Source: Streptomyces rubellomurinus (GTDB taxonomy: Bacteria > Actinomycetota > Actinomycetes > Streptomycetales > Streptomycetaceae). From it: 64,000 bases of DNA. Shown here piece by piece: positions 18,176 to 28,215 of this stretch. The position numbers and the translations under genes were made by a program. The number at the start of each line of letters is the position of its first letter. The first letter of the stretch is position 1. A model generated the notes under the pieces. The model worked only from the letters and a program-made list of their open reading frames with translations, did no database searches and was not told the origin of the DNA. Where the stretch lies: the NCBI RefSeq assembly GCF_000961885.1, contig NZ_JZKH01000028.1, positions 24,794 to 88,793 on the forward strand. Direction: 5' to 3'.

Positions 18176-19144
18176 TCAGAAGCCGGTCGGGCGGCGGGGT
18201 GTGTAGCCGGCCTCCAGGGCCCCGGTCTCGTCGGCGTCGAGGCGGACGGCGAGGGCGGCGGCCGCGTCGTCCAGGTGGGCGGGCCGCGTCGCGCCGATGA
18301 CGGGGGCGGCGACGGTCGGGTTGCCGAGCACCCAGGCCAGGGCCACCCGTGCCATCGGCAGGCCGCGCCGGGCCGCGACCCGCTGGACGGCGTCGACGAT
18401 CGGACGGTCGACGCCCTCGAAGAAGCGCCGCCCGACCGGATCGCTCGCCGAGCGCTCGGTGCCCTGCCCGTACGGACGGGCCAGGCGCCCCGAGGCGAGC
18501 GGGCACCAGGGCAGGCTGGCGACGCCCTGGTCCGCGAGCAGCGGGAACATCTCCCGCTCGTCCTCGCGCTGCACCAGGCTGTACTGGTTCTGCATCGACA
18601 CGAAGCCCGGCCCGCCCAGCCGCCGCGCGACGTCCTGCAGCTTCGCGAACTGCCACGCCCACATGGAGGAGGCGCCGAGGTGGCGGACCTTCCCCGCCGC
18701 CACCGCCTCCTGCAGGGCCGCCACCGTCTCCTCCACCGGAGTGCCCGGGTCGAACCGGTGGATCTGGTAGAGGTCGATGTAGTCGGTGCCGAGGCGCCGC
18801 AGCGAGGCGTCCACCTGGTCGAGCACCGCCCGCCGGGACAGCCCCGAGCCGCCCGGGCCGTCGTGCATCGGGAGGCCGACCTTGGTGGCGACGACCACGT
18901 CCTCGCGCCGGGTGTACCTCCGGACGGCCCGGCCGACGATCTCCTCCGAGGTGCCGCCGCCGTACACGTTGGCGGTGTCCCACAGCGTGATGCCCAGCTC
19001 GACGGCCCTGCGGAACAGCGGCGCCGCGGCCTCCTCGCCGAGGGACCAGGGGTTGTGCCCGTGCGCCGGGTCGCCGAACCCCATGCAGCCGAGCGCGATC
19101 CGGCTGACCGTCAGGTCCGTGCCGCCGAGCTTCCCGTACTCCAT
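18176..19144 (-). CDS. Aldo/keto reductase
   Basis: 322 aa. A TIM-barrel NADPH-dependent reductase with the complete AKR tetrad: Asp and Tyr in LWDTANVYGGG, Lys in VVATKVGLP and His in LYQIHRFD. C-terminal NADP-binding motifs VIGATRPAHLDD and AWVLGNPTVAAP are present. It lies 11 nt after the NADPH-dependent FMN reductase gene, so the two are one operon, divergent from the MmyB-type regulator at 19864. Substrate unknown; members reduce aldehydes, sugars or xenobiotics. Confidence 0.93.
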   Translation of the reverse strand: MEYGKLGGTDLTVSRIALGCMGFGDPAHGHNPWSLGEEAAAPLFRRAVELGITLWDTANVYGGGTSEEIVGRAVRRYTRREDVVVATKVGLPMHDGPGGSGLSRRAVLDQVDASLRRLGTDYIDLYQIHRFDPGTPVEETVAALQEAVAAGKVRHLGASSMWAWQFAKLQDVARRLGGPGFVSMQNQYSLVQREDEREMFPLLADQGVASLPWCPLASGRLARPYGQGTERSASDPVGRRFFEGVDRPIVDAVQRVAARRGLPMARVALAWVLGNPTVAAPVIGATRPAHLDDAAAALAVRLDADETGALEAGYTPRRPTGF

Positions 19145-19155
19145 CGTCGCCGCCC

Positions 19156-19761
19156 TCACGCCGGGTACGGCGCGACGGCCTTGGCGTTCTTCAAGGCACC
19201 AGCCCACCAGAAGAGTTGGTCCAGCAGGGTCGTGGCGTAGCCGGCCGCCGCGGGGTCCAGCGGGCTGCCGTCCTGCCAGGCGGTGAAGTAGTTCGGGAAG
19301 GCCAGGCCGTCCCGGATGGTCACCGCGTGCAGCTCGGTCAGCACGTTCTCCAGGTGCAGCACCGCGTGCCGGCCGCCGGCCGCGCCGCCGTAGCTGACGA
19401 AGGCCACCGGCTTGGCCGTCCACTGGGTGAAGTGCCAGTCGATGGCGGCCTTCAGCGAGGCCGGGTAGCTGTGGTTGTACTCGGGGGTGACGATCAGGAA
19501 GGCGTCCGCGCCCTCCAGGGCCTCGGTCAGCCGCGCCATCCCGGCCGGGCGGGGGTAGCCGTCGCCCGCGAACTTCGGCGAGGACGCCGGCAGGGCCAGC
19601 GGCAGCTCCACCTCCGCGAGGTCGACCACCTCCACCTCGAACCCGCCGTGGGCGGTGGCCTGTTCGGCCACCCACGAGGACACCACCGGGCCGAACCGGC
19701 CGTCCCGGACGCTTCCGACGATGATCACCAGCTTGTGCGTGTCGTGCTCCGTGTTCTCCAT
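19156..19761 (-). CDS. NADPH-dependent FMN reductase family protein
   Basis: 201 aa from ATG 19761. A flavodoxin-like fold with the FMN phosphate loop GSVRDGRFGP near the N-terminus and the family motif TPEYNHSYPASLKAAIDW (about residues 88-105). It reduces FMN or quinones at the expense of NAD(P)H; the neighbouring aldo/keto reductase suggests a joint redox detoxification role. It is divergent from the MmyB-type regulator, 102 bp apart. Confidence 0.92.
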   Translation of the reverse strand: MENTEHDTHKLVIIVGSVRDGRFGPVVSSWVAEQATAHGGFEVEVVDLAEVELPLALPASSPKFAGDGYPRPAGMARLTEALEGADAFLIVTPEYNHSYPASLKAAIDWHFTQWTAKPVAFVSYGGAAGGRHAVLHLENVLTELHAVTIRDGLAFPNYFTAWQDGSPLDPAAAGYATTLLDQLFWWAGALKNAKAVAPYPA

Positions 19762-19863
19762 GGCCACCACTCTTCGCCCGGCCCGCCGCCGCAACCAGGC
19801 CGCGCTCAGGCTGGCCCCCGCAGGGCCAGGCTGAGCTCCGCCGCGCGCCGTACGCTGCTGCCC

Positions 19864-20700
19864 ATGGGGACACCACTGGGGGACTTCGTCCGGGCCAAGC
19901 GCGACAGCATCCAGCCGGAGGCGCTGGGCCTGCCCGACCACGGCCGCCGCCGCTCGCCCGGCCTGCGGCGCTCCGACCTCGCCGCCCGGGCCGGCATCAG
20001 CGTCGAGTACCTGACCCGCATCGAGCAGGGCCGCGACCGCAACCCCTCGACGCCGATCGTCAACGCCCTCGCGGACGCCCTCAGTCTCGCCCCCGCCGAA
20101 CGCACCCACCTGCGCTACCTCGCCAAGATCACCGGCGGCGAGTGCGCCGGCCGCACCCGGCCCGCACCCCCGCGCCGCGACGTCCGCCCGACCGTCCTCG
20201 CGACGCTGCGCCTGCTCGAACCCGGCATCGCCGCCGTCACCAACCGGCTCGGCGACGTCCTCGCCCGCACCAGCGGCTACGAACTCACCCTCGGCGCCGC
20301 CGGTCTGCTCGACACCGACGCCCCGAACCTGACCCGCTACGTCTTCACCGACCCGGCCGCCCGGACGCTCTTCCCCGACTGGGACGACGTCGCCGACGAG
20401 CAGGCCTTCGACCTCTGGCTCGGCCCGTCCGTCGAGAACTCCGAGTGGCTCACCACCGAGCTCGCCCCCGTCGCCGGCCCCGACTTCACCGCCCGCCTCA
20501 ACCGGCACACCGTCCCGCGCCGCGGCGTCCTGCGCCTCGACCACCCCTCGGGCGACCGGCTCAGGCTCCACCGCGAGACCATGGAACTCGCCGCCGAAGC
20601 CCAGCAGTTGACCGTCTACCTGCCGGCCGACGAGGCGACCGAGCAGGCCCTCGACCGGCTCCGCCACCCCGCCCCGCAGCGGCTGCGCGCCATCTCCTGA
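19864..20700 (+). CDS. XRE-family regulator with MmyB-like ligand domain
   Basis: 278 aa. HTH of the Cro/CI type (SDLAARAGISVEYLTRIEQGRDRNPS, about residues 38-63), followed by the MmyB-like ligand-binding domain (TNRLGDVLARTSGYE, LTRYVFTDPAARTLFPDW, SENSEWLTTEL-like stretch). Such proteins usually repress a divergent oxidoreductase operon, which fits the reductase pair on the other side. ATG 19864 lacks a ribosome site and lies 7 nt after TACGCT, so the mRNA may be leaderless. Confidence 0.92.
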   Translation: MGTPLGDFVRAKRDSIQPEALGLPDHGRRRSPGLRRSDLAARAGISVEYLTRIEQGRDRNPSTPIVNALADALSLAPAERTHLRYLAKITGGECAGRTRPAPPRRDVRPTVLATLRLLEPGIAAVTNRLGDVLARTSGYELTLGAAGLLDTDAPNLTRYVFTDPAARTLFPDWDDVADEQAFDLWLGPSVENSEWLTTELAPVAGPDFTARLNRHTVPRRGVLRLDHPSGDRLRLHRETMELAAEAQQLTVYLPADEATEQALDRLRHPAPQRLRAIS

Positions 20701-20816
20701 CGCCCCCACGCGAACCGCGGCGGCCGAGGCGGCCGGGACAGCCTTGGGCAGGCCGGTAGTCCGGGCAGCAGCGGACGGAAACACGTGAATTCCCGATATC
20801 CCCGGCCCGGGAACGC

Positions 20817-20853
20817 CGGAGCGCCGCCCCGATCGCCTCGGGGCGGCGCTCCG
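20817..20853 (-). terminator. Original thiC terminator (displaced)
   Basis: Perfect 16-bp stem (20817-20832 with 20838-20853) and a 5-nt loop, 11 nt past the stop of the thiC remnant. Its position relative to the remnant matches a native thiC terminator left behind by the island. Confidence 0.8.
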
Positions 20854-20864
20854 TCATCGGACCG

Positions 20865-21030
20865 TCAGTCGGCCAGCGGCAGGTAGACGCGGTTGCCCTG
20901 CGCGGCGAACTCCTCCGACTTGGCCTGCATGCCGGCCAGCGCCTCGGCGTCGAAGTCGGTGGTGACGGCGGTGGAGCCGTCGCCGTGCTCGTCGCGGATC
21001 TTCTGGGAGATCTTCATCGAGCAGAACTTC
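20865..21030 (-). pseudogene. Displaced native 3' end of thiC
   Basis: Read on the minus strand this encodes KFCSMKIS, then 46 more residues ending in NRVYLPLAD and a stop: the extreme C-terminus of ThiC without the rest of the enzyme. The intact thiC 2.7 kb away ends with a related but clearly different tail (SKVYLPMAD). Base composition here is host-like, and a strong terminator follows. I read it as the original end of thiC, cut off by site-specific insertion. The frame stays open for about 100 codons into the island (to 21344), so a chimeric peptide is possible but probably meaningless. Confidence 0.85.
21009..21030. repeat. Putative attachment site, left copy
   Basis: 22-bp sequence beginning GATCTTCATCGAG and ending GAACTTC, identical to 23703-23724. 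It encodes (minus strand) KFCSMKI of ThiC, containing the third cysteine of the CxxCxxxxC cluster motif. Identity stops abruptly on both sides. Confidence 0.85.
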
Positions 21031-21465
21031 TGTCTGAAGCCTGCATATGTGGCTGCCCACGCGCGTTTCCTCCATCGATCGGTGCGCCGCATCGACCGCC
21101 AGCTACATGTCCACGGACCCAAGTTGTCACTGACCGCGCGGGTCGAGACGTTGTGCCTGGTGCTCCAGGGCATCGGCATGTACCGGCCGCTCGCCGCGCA
21201 CCTACGGTGACAGGGACCTGGGGCTGGGCCCTCCGGTGGGCGCGCACCACGGCCCTCCAACTCCATTGGTCCAGAACAGCCTTGGCAGAGAGCCTCTCCC
21301 GGCCATAAGTGACCCGACCTGCCTGCCACACTCGGAACCATCACCGTGCTCGTCGGAAGCTGACTAGAGTGAGTGCGGTCCGCCTCGGCCTCGACTGAAG
21401 CTCTCAGTCAAGACGAGGCCTCCAACAACCGAACCAGCCGTCTCTCTGGCGAATGGAACTCATCG
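21031..21465. other. Left segment of the island without a recognised gene
   Basis: 435 bp. Short open frames exist on both strands (for example plus-strand codons ending KLSLTARVETLCLVLQGIG before a stop at 21210), but none resembles an integrase, excisionase or transposase that I can name. It should contain the promoter of the ATPase gene; TAGAGT (21365-21370) is a weak -10 candidate. Confidence 0.5.
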
Positions 21466-22680
21466 ATGGCAGCTACCACCGCCCAGCATGGACTGGCCCG
21501 GATCGAGAGCCTGCGGGTGCGCAACTACCGCGTCCTCCGCGACTTGGAGCTGTCGGAGATCACTCCTCTAACTGTATTCGCTGGGCCAAACGGCAGTGGA
21601 AAGTCCACCCTATTTGATGTATTCGCTTTTCTGGCGGAATGCTTCGATGACGGGCTCCGTCGCGCGTGGGACCGCCGTGGACGTGGGCGGGAAATTAGGT
21701 CACGCGGCTCATCGGGGGCCGTCGAGTTCGAAATCAAGTATCGCGAGCCAGGTCTGACGCCGATCACTTATCACCTTGCGATCGAAGATGGGGCTAAAGG
21801 TCCCGTGGTTGCATCGGAGTCGCTGAAGTGGCGCCGAGGAAAGCAGTATGGGAAGCCGTACACGTTTCTTGACTTCAAGTACGGCGAGGGGACAGTCATC
21901 GCCGGCGAGACCCCGGAAGAACAAGACAGGCGAGTCCCGGAAAGATTGACTTCCCCAGACCTTCTCGCGGTTAGCACCCTGGGTCAGCTGGCCGCACACC
22001 CTCGTGTCAATGCTCTCCGGCGATTCATTACGGGGTGGTACCTCTCATACATCTCCGCTGATGATGCACGCGGCACCCCTGAGTCGGGACCCCAAGAGCG
22101 ACTTTCGAGGACCGGTGACAATCTTCCCAATGTGATGCAATACCTGGATGAGCAACATCCGGAACGCCTCAAGGAGATTCTCCGAATCCTCGCTGCCCGC
22201 GTGCCTCAGCTGCAGGAAGTAAAAACGCGCCCGCTGGATGACGGCAGGCTTCTTCTGCAGGTGAAAGACGCGCCATTTGCCGATCCCGTGCAGTCGCGAT
22301 GGGCATCTGACGGTACATTGAAGATGCTTTCCTATCTGATTGCGCTGTATGATCCGGAGCCACCTAGCCTAATCGGAATCGAAGAGCCCGAGAATCATCT
22401 GCACCCTCGACTCCTGGTGGAGCTGGCTGAAGAATGCCGGGCCGCCGCTGAGCGGGGCCAGGTATTCGTTTCTACCCACTCGCCATTTCTTGTAAATGGC
22501 ATTAGGCCGAATGAGCTTCGAGTTCTCTATCGCGATCAAACCGGATACACGAAGGCGTTTCGCGCTTCGGACAGCCAGGCCATTCGCTCCCACGTCGACT
22601 CTGGGGCACTGCTTGGCGATCTCTGGATGGAAGGGTACTTCAACCACGGAGACCCGTTGAGTCCCGAGTCGGCTCGGTGA
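21466..22680 (+). CDS. AAA (ABC/OLD-like) ATPase of a putative defence pair
   Basis: 404 aa from ATG 21466; no strong ribosome site, and an in-frame upstream extension of 31 codons is unlikely. SMC/RecF-type opening [19 protein letters not shown], Walker [11 protein letters not shown] (about residue 40), signature-like [15 protein letters not shown], Walker [15 protein letters not shown] and His-switch [11 protein letters not shown]. This is the AAA_21/COG4637-type architecture of OLD, PARIS and Septu ATPases, with only a small middle domain and no fused nuclease. G+C and codon use are unlike the neighbours (GATGTATTC, TTTCTG). The next gene starts 7 nt after the stop. A sensor ATPase for phage defence is inferred. 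Confidence 0.87.
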   Translation: MAATTAQHGLARIESLRVRNYRVLRDLELSEITPLTVFAGPNGSGKSTLFDVFAFLAECFDDGLRRAWDRRGRGREIRSRGSSGAVEFEIKYREPGLTPITYHLAIEDGAKGPVVASESLKWRRGKQYGKPYTFLDFKYGEGTVIAGETPEEQDRRVPERLTSPDLLAVSTLGQLAAHPRVNALRRFITGWYLSYISADDARGTPESGPQERLSRTGDNLPNVMQYLDEQHPERLKEILRILAARVPQLQEVKTRPLDDGRLLLQVKDAPFADPVQSRWASDGTLKMLSYLIALYDPEPPSLIGIEEPENHLHPRLLVELAEECRAAAERGQVFVSTHSPFLVNGIRPNELRVLYRDQTGYTKAFRASDSQAIRSHVDSGALLGDLWMEGYFNHGDPLSPESAR

Positions 22681-22687
22681 GGGGTCG

Positions 22688-23308
22688 ATGCTGGAAATTC
22701 TTCTCGAAGAGCCGAGCGCAGAGGCTCTGATTCAGAAGCTCGCCCCAATTATTGCTCCGGGCGTGCAGCAGGGTAGGGATTACGAGCTTCGCGTATTCCA
22801 GGGAAAAGATGACTTGCTCCGAAAGCTTCCGCAGCGCCTTTCCGGATACGGGAGCTGGGCGGCGGCTGGAAATATCAGATTTCTGATTCTCGTTGATCGT
22901 GACGATGATGACTGCTTGGCGCTGAAGAGTCGGCTGAACGAGATGGTCAGCAAGGTGGACGGTCTGAGTATGCTCGTCGGTGCAGAGCCGGCTGCGGGAG
23001 GGCACGTTAAGGTCAGGATTGCTTGCGAGGAGATCGAGGCCTGGATGCTCGGAGATCCAGATGCCCTCCGTGCTGCCTATCCAAGACTACCGAAGGCCTT
23101 CGAGAAGAAATCGCAATATCGAGAGCCTGATTCGATTAAGGGTGGCACCTGGGAGAGGCTCGAAAAACTTCTTCAGGATTACGGATACTTCCCCGGCGGG
23201 CTACGGAAGATGGAGCTTGCTCGGGCAGTTGGACCGCTCATGCAGCCAGACATCAATGGGTCATCCAGCTTTCGACAATTCTGCGATGCATTCAGATTGC
23301 TTATCTAA
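22688..23308 (+). CDS. DUF4276 (TOPRIM-like) protein of a putative defence pair
   Basis: 206 aa from ATG 22688, with GAGGGG upstream. Acidic motifs run in the order of a TOPRIM-type metal site: Glu in LLEEPSAEALIQKL (residues 6-19), Asp cluster LILVDRDDDD (about residue 67) and CEEIEAWMLGD (about residue 115), the last being characteristic of DUF4276. It is translated from the same mRNA as the ATPase. In OLD/PARIS-like modules the TOPRIM partner is the nuclease released or activated by the ATPase; by analogy this would be the toxic effector. Low G+C; no host-like homologue in the window. Confidence 0.83.
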   Translation: MLEILLEEPSAEALIQKLAPIIAPGVQQGRDYELRVFQGKDDLLRKLPQRLSGYGSWAAAGNIRFLILVDRDDDDCLALKSRLNEMVSKVDGLSMLVGAEPAAGGHVKVRIACEEIEAWMLGDPDALRAAYPRLPKAFEKKSQYREPDSIKGGTWERLEKLLQDYGYFPGGLRKMELARAVGPLMQPDINGSSSFRQFCDAFRLLI

Positions 23309-23498
23309 ATGCATGGCCTGTCGGTTGCCAGTCAGTCTTGTAGGCCATCATTGGGCAGAGGCCGTTCTCCTTGACGGATGTCCATCCGAGGGTTCGTTCC
23401 CGCTTCCGCGACTGAGCCAGAGTCATACCTGCAACTACTTCGTCCAATCAAGAACTCTGGGCCGCTGCCAGGAGGCACCTCGTCAGCCGCCGGCGCCT

Positions 23499-23533
23499 GG
23501 ATCCCGGACAACGGCTGGCCGTGTCCGGGATCC
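23499..23533. terminator. Bidirectional terminator at the island's right end
   Basis: GGATCCCGGACA (23499-23510) pairs perfectly with TGTCCGGGATCC (23522-23533). It lies 31 nt past the stop of the present thiC and about 190 nt past the DUF4276 gene, inside the island, and so replaces the displaced original thiC terminator. Confidence 0.8.
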
Positions 23534-23564
23534 CTGAGACAGCCAGCCGTTCCGATCCAGGGCG

Positions 23565-25507
<1,943 letters not shown>

Positions 25508-25511
25508 CGTC

Positions 25512-25549
25512 CGCAGGCGGGTTGCCTGCGCATGACGCCCAACACCGTA
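25512..25549 (-). promoter_or_regulatory. Probable thiC promoter and leader hairpin
   Basis: -10-like TACGGT (25549-25544, minus strand) would start the transcript near 25537. A perfect 7-bp hairpin CGCAGGC/GCCTGCG (25512-25530) then precedes the TPP aptamer. Confidence 0.4.
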
Positions 25550-25594
25550 GCGAGCCGATCGCCGCAGGTCCAGACGGCCACCGGGGGAAATGCC

Positions 25595-25633
25595 CGAGGC
25601 CCGGCCACCCCGCGACGGGGGTGCCGGGCCTCG
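25595..25633 (-). terminator. Terminator after the DUF5326 gene
   Basis: CGAGGCCCGGC (25595-25605) pairs with GCCGGGCCTCG (25623-25633), with further pairing of ACCCC and GGGGT inside, 23 nt past the DUF5326 stop. Confidence 0.75.
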
Positions 25634-25656
25634 ACGGCGCGTGCTGGGCCGGCGGC

Positions 25657-25857
25657 TCAGCTCCTGGCCGCCTTCTTCACCAGGATCACCACGGCGGCGG
25701 CGATGCCGACCACCACCAGCAGCTTGATGACGATGCTCAGCAGGGCGCCGACCACACCGAAGACGAAGCCCACGATGTTCCACGCCAGCACCAGGACCAG
25801 CACCGGGATGACGATGTTGCGCACCCAGGAGGGCAGCGACTTCCAGAGCTCAGCCAT
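25657..25857 (-). CDS. DUF5326-type small membrane protein
   Basis: 66 aa from ATG 25857, preceded by AAAAGGAA. Almost all of it is two hydrophobic segments (about residues 15-35 and 38-60) ending in KKAARS. It matches the size and character of the Streptomyces DUF5326 family that I know as a thiC neighbour; no function is established. It lies between thiC and tenA on the same strand, but hairpins or promoters separate it from thiC. Confidence 0.75.
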   Translation of the reverse strand: MAELWKSLPSWVRNIVIPVLVLVLAWNIVGFVFGVVGALLSIVIKLLVVVGIAAAVVILVKKAARS

Positions 25858-26036
25858 GTCGGTTCCTTTTCTCCCCTCGGGCCGGCTGCCGTCCGGTGCC
25901 GCATCCCGCTTGCTTTCGGTACTTCGATCGTACGGGGGCGGGTGGGCCCGAACGAGGCCCAACGGCCCGGAGAGAACCCCGAGATCACCCCGATCCCGAC
26001 CCCCGGGGAAACCCCCGAGAGCCAGGCTCCCGCAGG

Positions 26037-26705
26037 TCAGACCGGCCAGCACTCGCCGCGCCAGGCGGCGTCCCAGAACATCCACTCGTAGCGCGAGGTG
26101 GTGGTGAAGTGCTCGACCACCTTGCGGCGTTCGGCCGGGGAGAGCTCCGCGCCGAGCCGGTCGGTGAGCGCCAGCACCCGCCGCACCACGGACTGGAAGG
26201 CCTCGTCGCCGTAGGTGGCGATCCACTGGGCGTACAGCGGGTCGGGCGAGCCCTGGGCGAGCAGCGCCTCGCCGACCCGGGCGTAGATCCAGTAGCAGGG
26301 CAGCACCGCGCCGAGCGCCTCGGCGAAGGAGCCGCCGTACACGGTGGCGAGCAGGTAGCTGGTGTAGGCCCGGGTGGTGGGCAGCACCGGCTCGGCGGCG
26401 GCCCGTTCGGCGCTGTCGCCGAAGGCGGTCAGGAACGCGGCGTGCATGCCCTGCTCGGCGGCGAGCGCGCCGACCGCGTCGTCGGCGAAGGCCCGGACGT
26501 CCTCCTCGCCGGGCGCCTTGGCAGCGCAGACGGCGAGCGCGCGGGCGTAGTCGCGCAGGTAGTGCGAGTCCTGGACGACGAAGTGGCGGAACGCCGCGCG
26601 CGGCAGGGTGCCGTCGGTGAGGCCGCCGAGGAAGGGATGGGCGAGGATCTCGGCGTAGATCGGCTCGATGGCCGTCCAGAGTTCTTCGGTGAGGCTTCGG
26701 GTCAT
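26037..26705 (-). CDS. tenA: TenA-family thiaminase II
   Basis: 222 aa from ATG 26705; an upstream in-frame ATG would add six residues. All-helical TenA fold with the expected catalytic positions: Asp in FVVQDSHYLRDYARAL, Cys in VLPCYWIYARVG and Glu in SRYEWMFWDAAW. TenA hydrolyses aminopyrimidines from degraded thiamine to HMP, which re-enters the pathway fed by ThiC, so its position near thiC makes biochemical sense. No TPP aptamer precedes it. Confidence 0.9.
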   Translation of the reverse strand: MTRSLTEELWTAIEPIYAEILAHPFLGGLTDGTLPRAAFRHFVVQDSHYLRDYARALAVCAAKAPGEEDVRAFADDAVGALAAEQGMHAAFLTAFGDSAERAAAEPVLPTTRAYTSYLLATVYGGSFAEALGAVLPCYWIYARVGEALLAQGSPDPLYAQWIATYGDEAFQSVVRRVLALTDRLGAELSPAERRKVVEHFTTTSRYEWMFWDAAWRGECWPV

Positions 26706-26745
26706 GCGAACGACCCTATGCAACGCCCCCGTGCGCGTGCGGTGC

Positions 26746-27063
26746 TCAGTCCTCGGGCGGCGAGAAGACCACCAGCACCCGCAGTTCCTCGGTGATGTGG
26801 TGGAAGCGGTGCGGGGTGCCGGCCGGGACGTACACGACGGTGCCGCGCCCGACCGTCGCGGTCTCGGCGCCGACGGTCAGCTCGGCGCGGCCGCTGATCA
26901 CCTGGTAGATCTCGTCCTGTTCGTGGGCGGTCTGGGTGTCGGTGTCGCCGGGGGAGAGCGCGTACAGCCCGGCGGACATCCGCGGCTCGCGCAGGAAGCG
27001 CAGGTACGCCCCGTCGTTGGCCGAGCGTTCGGCGTCCAGTTCGTCCAGTCGGAACAGCTTCAC
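26746..27063 (-). CDS. Cupin-domain protein
   Basis: 105 aa. Single cupin beta-barrel with motif 1 AHEQDEIYQVISGRAEL (His and Glu metal ligands) and motif 2 VPAGTPHRFHHI (His ligand). Small metal-binding proteins of this type serve as isomerases, dioxygenases or sensors. It lies 40 bp upstream of tenA on the same strand and may share its mRNA; substrate unknown. Confidence 0.87.
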   Translation of the reverse strand: MKLFRLDELDAERSANDGAYLRFLREPRMSAGLYALSPGDTDTQTAHEQDEIYQVISGRAELTVGAETATVGRGTVVYVPAGTPHRFHHITEELRVLVVFSPPED

Positions 27064-27178
27064 CGCCGCACCCCTCCACTCGGTCCCGTCCGTCCACCTT
27101 CCGGATCAGGGGCATTCAACACCAACTCGTCCGCCGGGAGCTTCCCAGCGGCCGGGGCGCCTGCCACGCTTGGGCGGT

Positions 27179-27559
27179 ATGAAGGGTTTCGTCATCAAGA
27201 CATTGATCAACGCGGCGGCCATCTGGGTCGCCGCCTGGATCGTCAGCGGTATCCAACTCGCCCAGGGCAAGGCCGACTGGCAGCACAAGGCGCTCACGGT
27301 GCTCGGCGTGGCCGTGGTGTTCGGCGTCATCAACTGGCTGATCAAGCCGGTGGTGAAGCTGTTCTCCTTCCCGCTGTTCATCCTGACGCTGGGGCTGATC
27401 ACCTTCGTGATCAACGCCCTGATGCTGCTGCTGACCTCGTGGGCCTCCACCAAGCTCGAACTGGACTTCCACGTCAAGGGCTTCGGGGCCGCGCTGATCG
27501 GCTCGCTGATCATCAGCCTGGTCTCCTGGGGCCTGCACCTGGCCCTGGACGACGACTGA
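27179..27559 (+). CDS. Holin-like 4-TM membrane protein
   Basis: 126 aa with four hydrophobic segments (about residues 7-27, 38-55, 60-83 and 99-121), the composition of the actinobacterial 4-TMS phage-holin-superfamily proteins (PF04020-like). Despite the name these are chromosomal housekeeping membrane proteins of unknown role; no phage genes are nearby. ATG 27179 has no ribosome site, so translation may be leaderless. Confidence 0.82.
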   Translation: MKGFVIKTLINAAAIWVAAWIVSGIQLAQGKADWQHKALTVLGVAVVFGVINWLIKPVVKLFSFPLFILTLGLITFVINALMLLLTSWASTKLELDFHVKGFGAALIGSLIISLVSWGLHLALDDD

Positions 27560-27587
27560 CGGAACCGGCGGCCGTGCGCGCGAGCGC

Positions 27588-27630
27588 GAGGGGCCCGTGC
27601 CCGGGTGGTCCACCCGGGTCCGGGCCCCTC
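27588..27630. terminator. Bidirectional terminator
   Basis: A long hairpin with arms GAGGGGCCCG..CCCGGGTGG and CCACCCGGG..CGGGCCCCTC lies between the convergent holin-like and SsgA-like genes, with one 2-nt internal loop. Confidence 0.75.
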
Positions 27631-27639
27631 CCCGTGCGC

Positions 27640-28071
27640 TCACCCCGGGTGGCCCGGGCCGCCGAGGATGTCCGCGAGCTCGGCGTCGAGTTGCCGCCCG
27701 GTGCTCTCCCGCCCGATCGGCACCAGCCGGTCGGTGCGCGCCAGGAAGGCGAGCAGCGGCGCGACGCGGGCCCGCAGCACCGCCTCGCCGCCGGGCGAGC
27801 GCAGCGTGACGCGCACCTCCGGCGACCGCTCGTCCTCGACCGGCTCGATGAGCACGTCGCCCTCGCCGGCGGGCCCGCCGAGCCCGTCCAGCAGCAGCTC
27901 GCGGGCGAACACCCAGGTGACCGGCGGATCGCCGGGCAGGTGGAAGGTGAACCGGACGGCGTACGGGTCGCCCGGGTCGTAGGCCAGCTCCACCACGAGG
28001 CCGAGGGCCAGTTCGGGGGAGAGCGCGAGGCCCATCACCAGGTGCTCCTGGACCGTCGTGCTGTGCTGCAT
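27640..28071 (-). CDS. SsgA-like sporulation / cell-division regulator (SALP)
   Basis: 143 aa from ATG 28071, preceded by GAGAGGGG. Shows the SALP pattern: ELAYDPGDPYAVRFTFHLPG, VTWVFARELLLDGL and the C-terminal region with ESTGRQLDAELADIL. SALPs occur only in morphologically complex actinomycetes and direct septum placement, peptidoglycan maintenance or spore separation; which paralogue (SsgC-SsgG) cannot be decided here. It stands as a single gene between two convergent or divergent neighbours. Confidence 0.9.
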   Translation of the reverse strand: MQHSTTVQEHLVMGLALSPELALGLVVELAYDPGDPYAVRFTFHLPGDPPVTWVFARELLLDGLGGPAGEGDVLIEPVEDERSPEVRVTLRSPGGEAVLRARVAPLLAFLARTDRLVPIGRESTGRQLDAELADILGGPGHPG

Positions 28072-28215
28072 GGCGCCAGCCCCTCTCGCTTTCGTCCGGT
28101 GGCTGCCCATGGCAGCACAGCGGAGCCCCGAACGGACGCACCCGCCCGGGTCGGCGTTTCGACCCCGCGCCCGCGCGGGAGACTCCGGCACAACGCTCAC
28201 GCCCCGGAGGTGGCC

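Noticed and set aside
20893..21308. Small plus-strand frames at the island's left edge as an integrase or excisionase
   Set aside because: No Arg/His/Tyr recombinase motif or serine-recombinase motif; part of the frames is antisense to the thiC remnant.
27179..27559. Holin-like gene as a sign of a prophage
   Set aside because: The family is a chromosomal 4-TM protein in actinobacteria, and no phage genes surround it.
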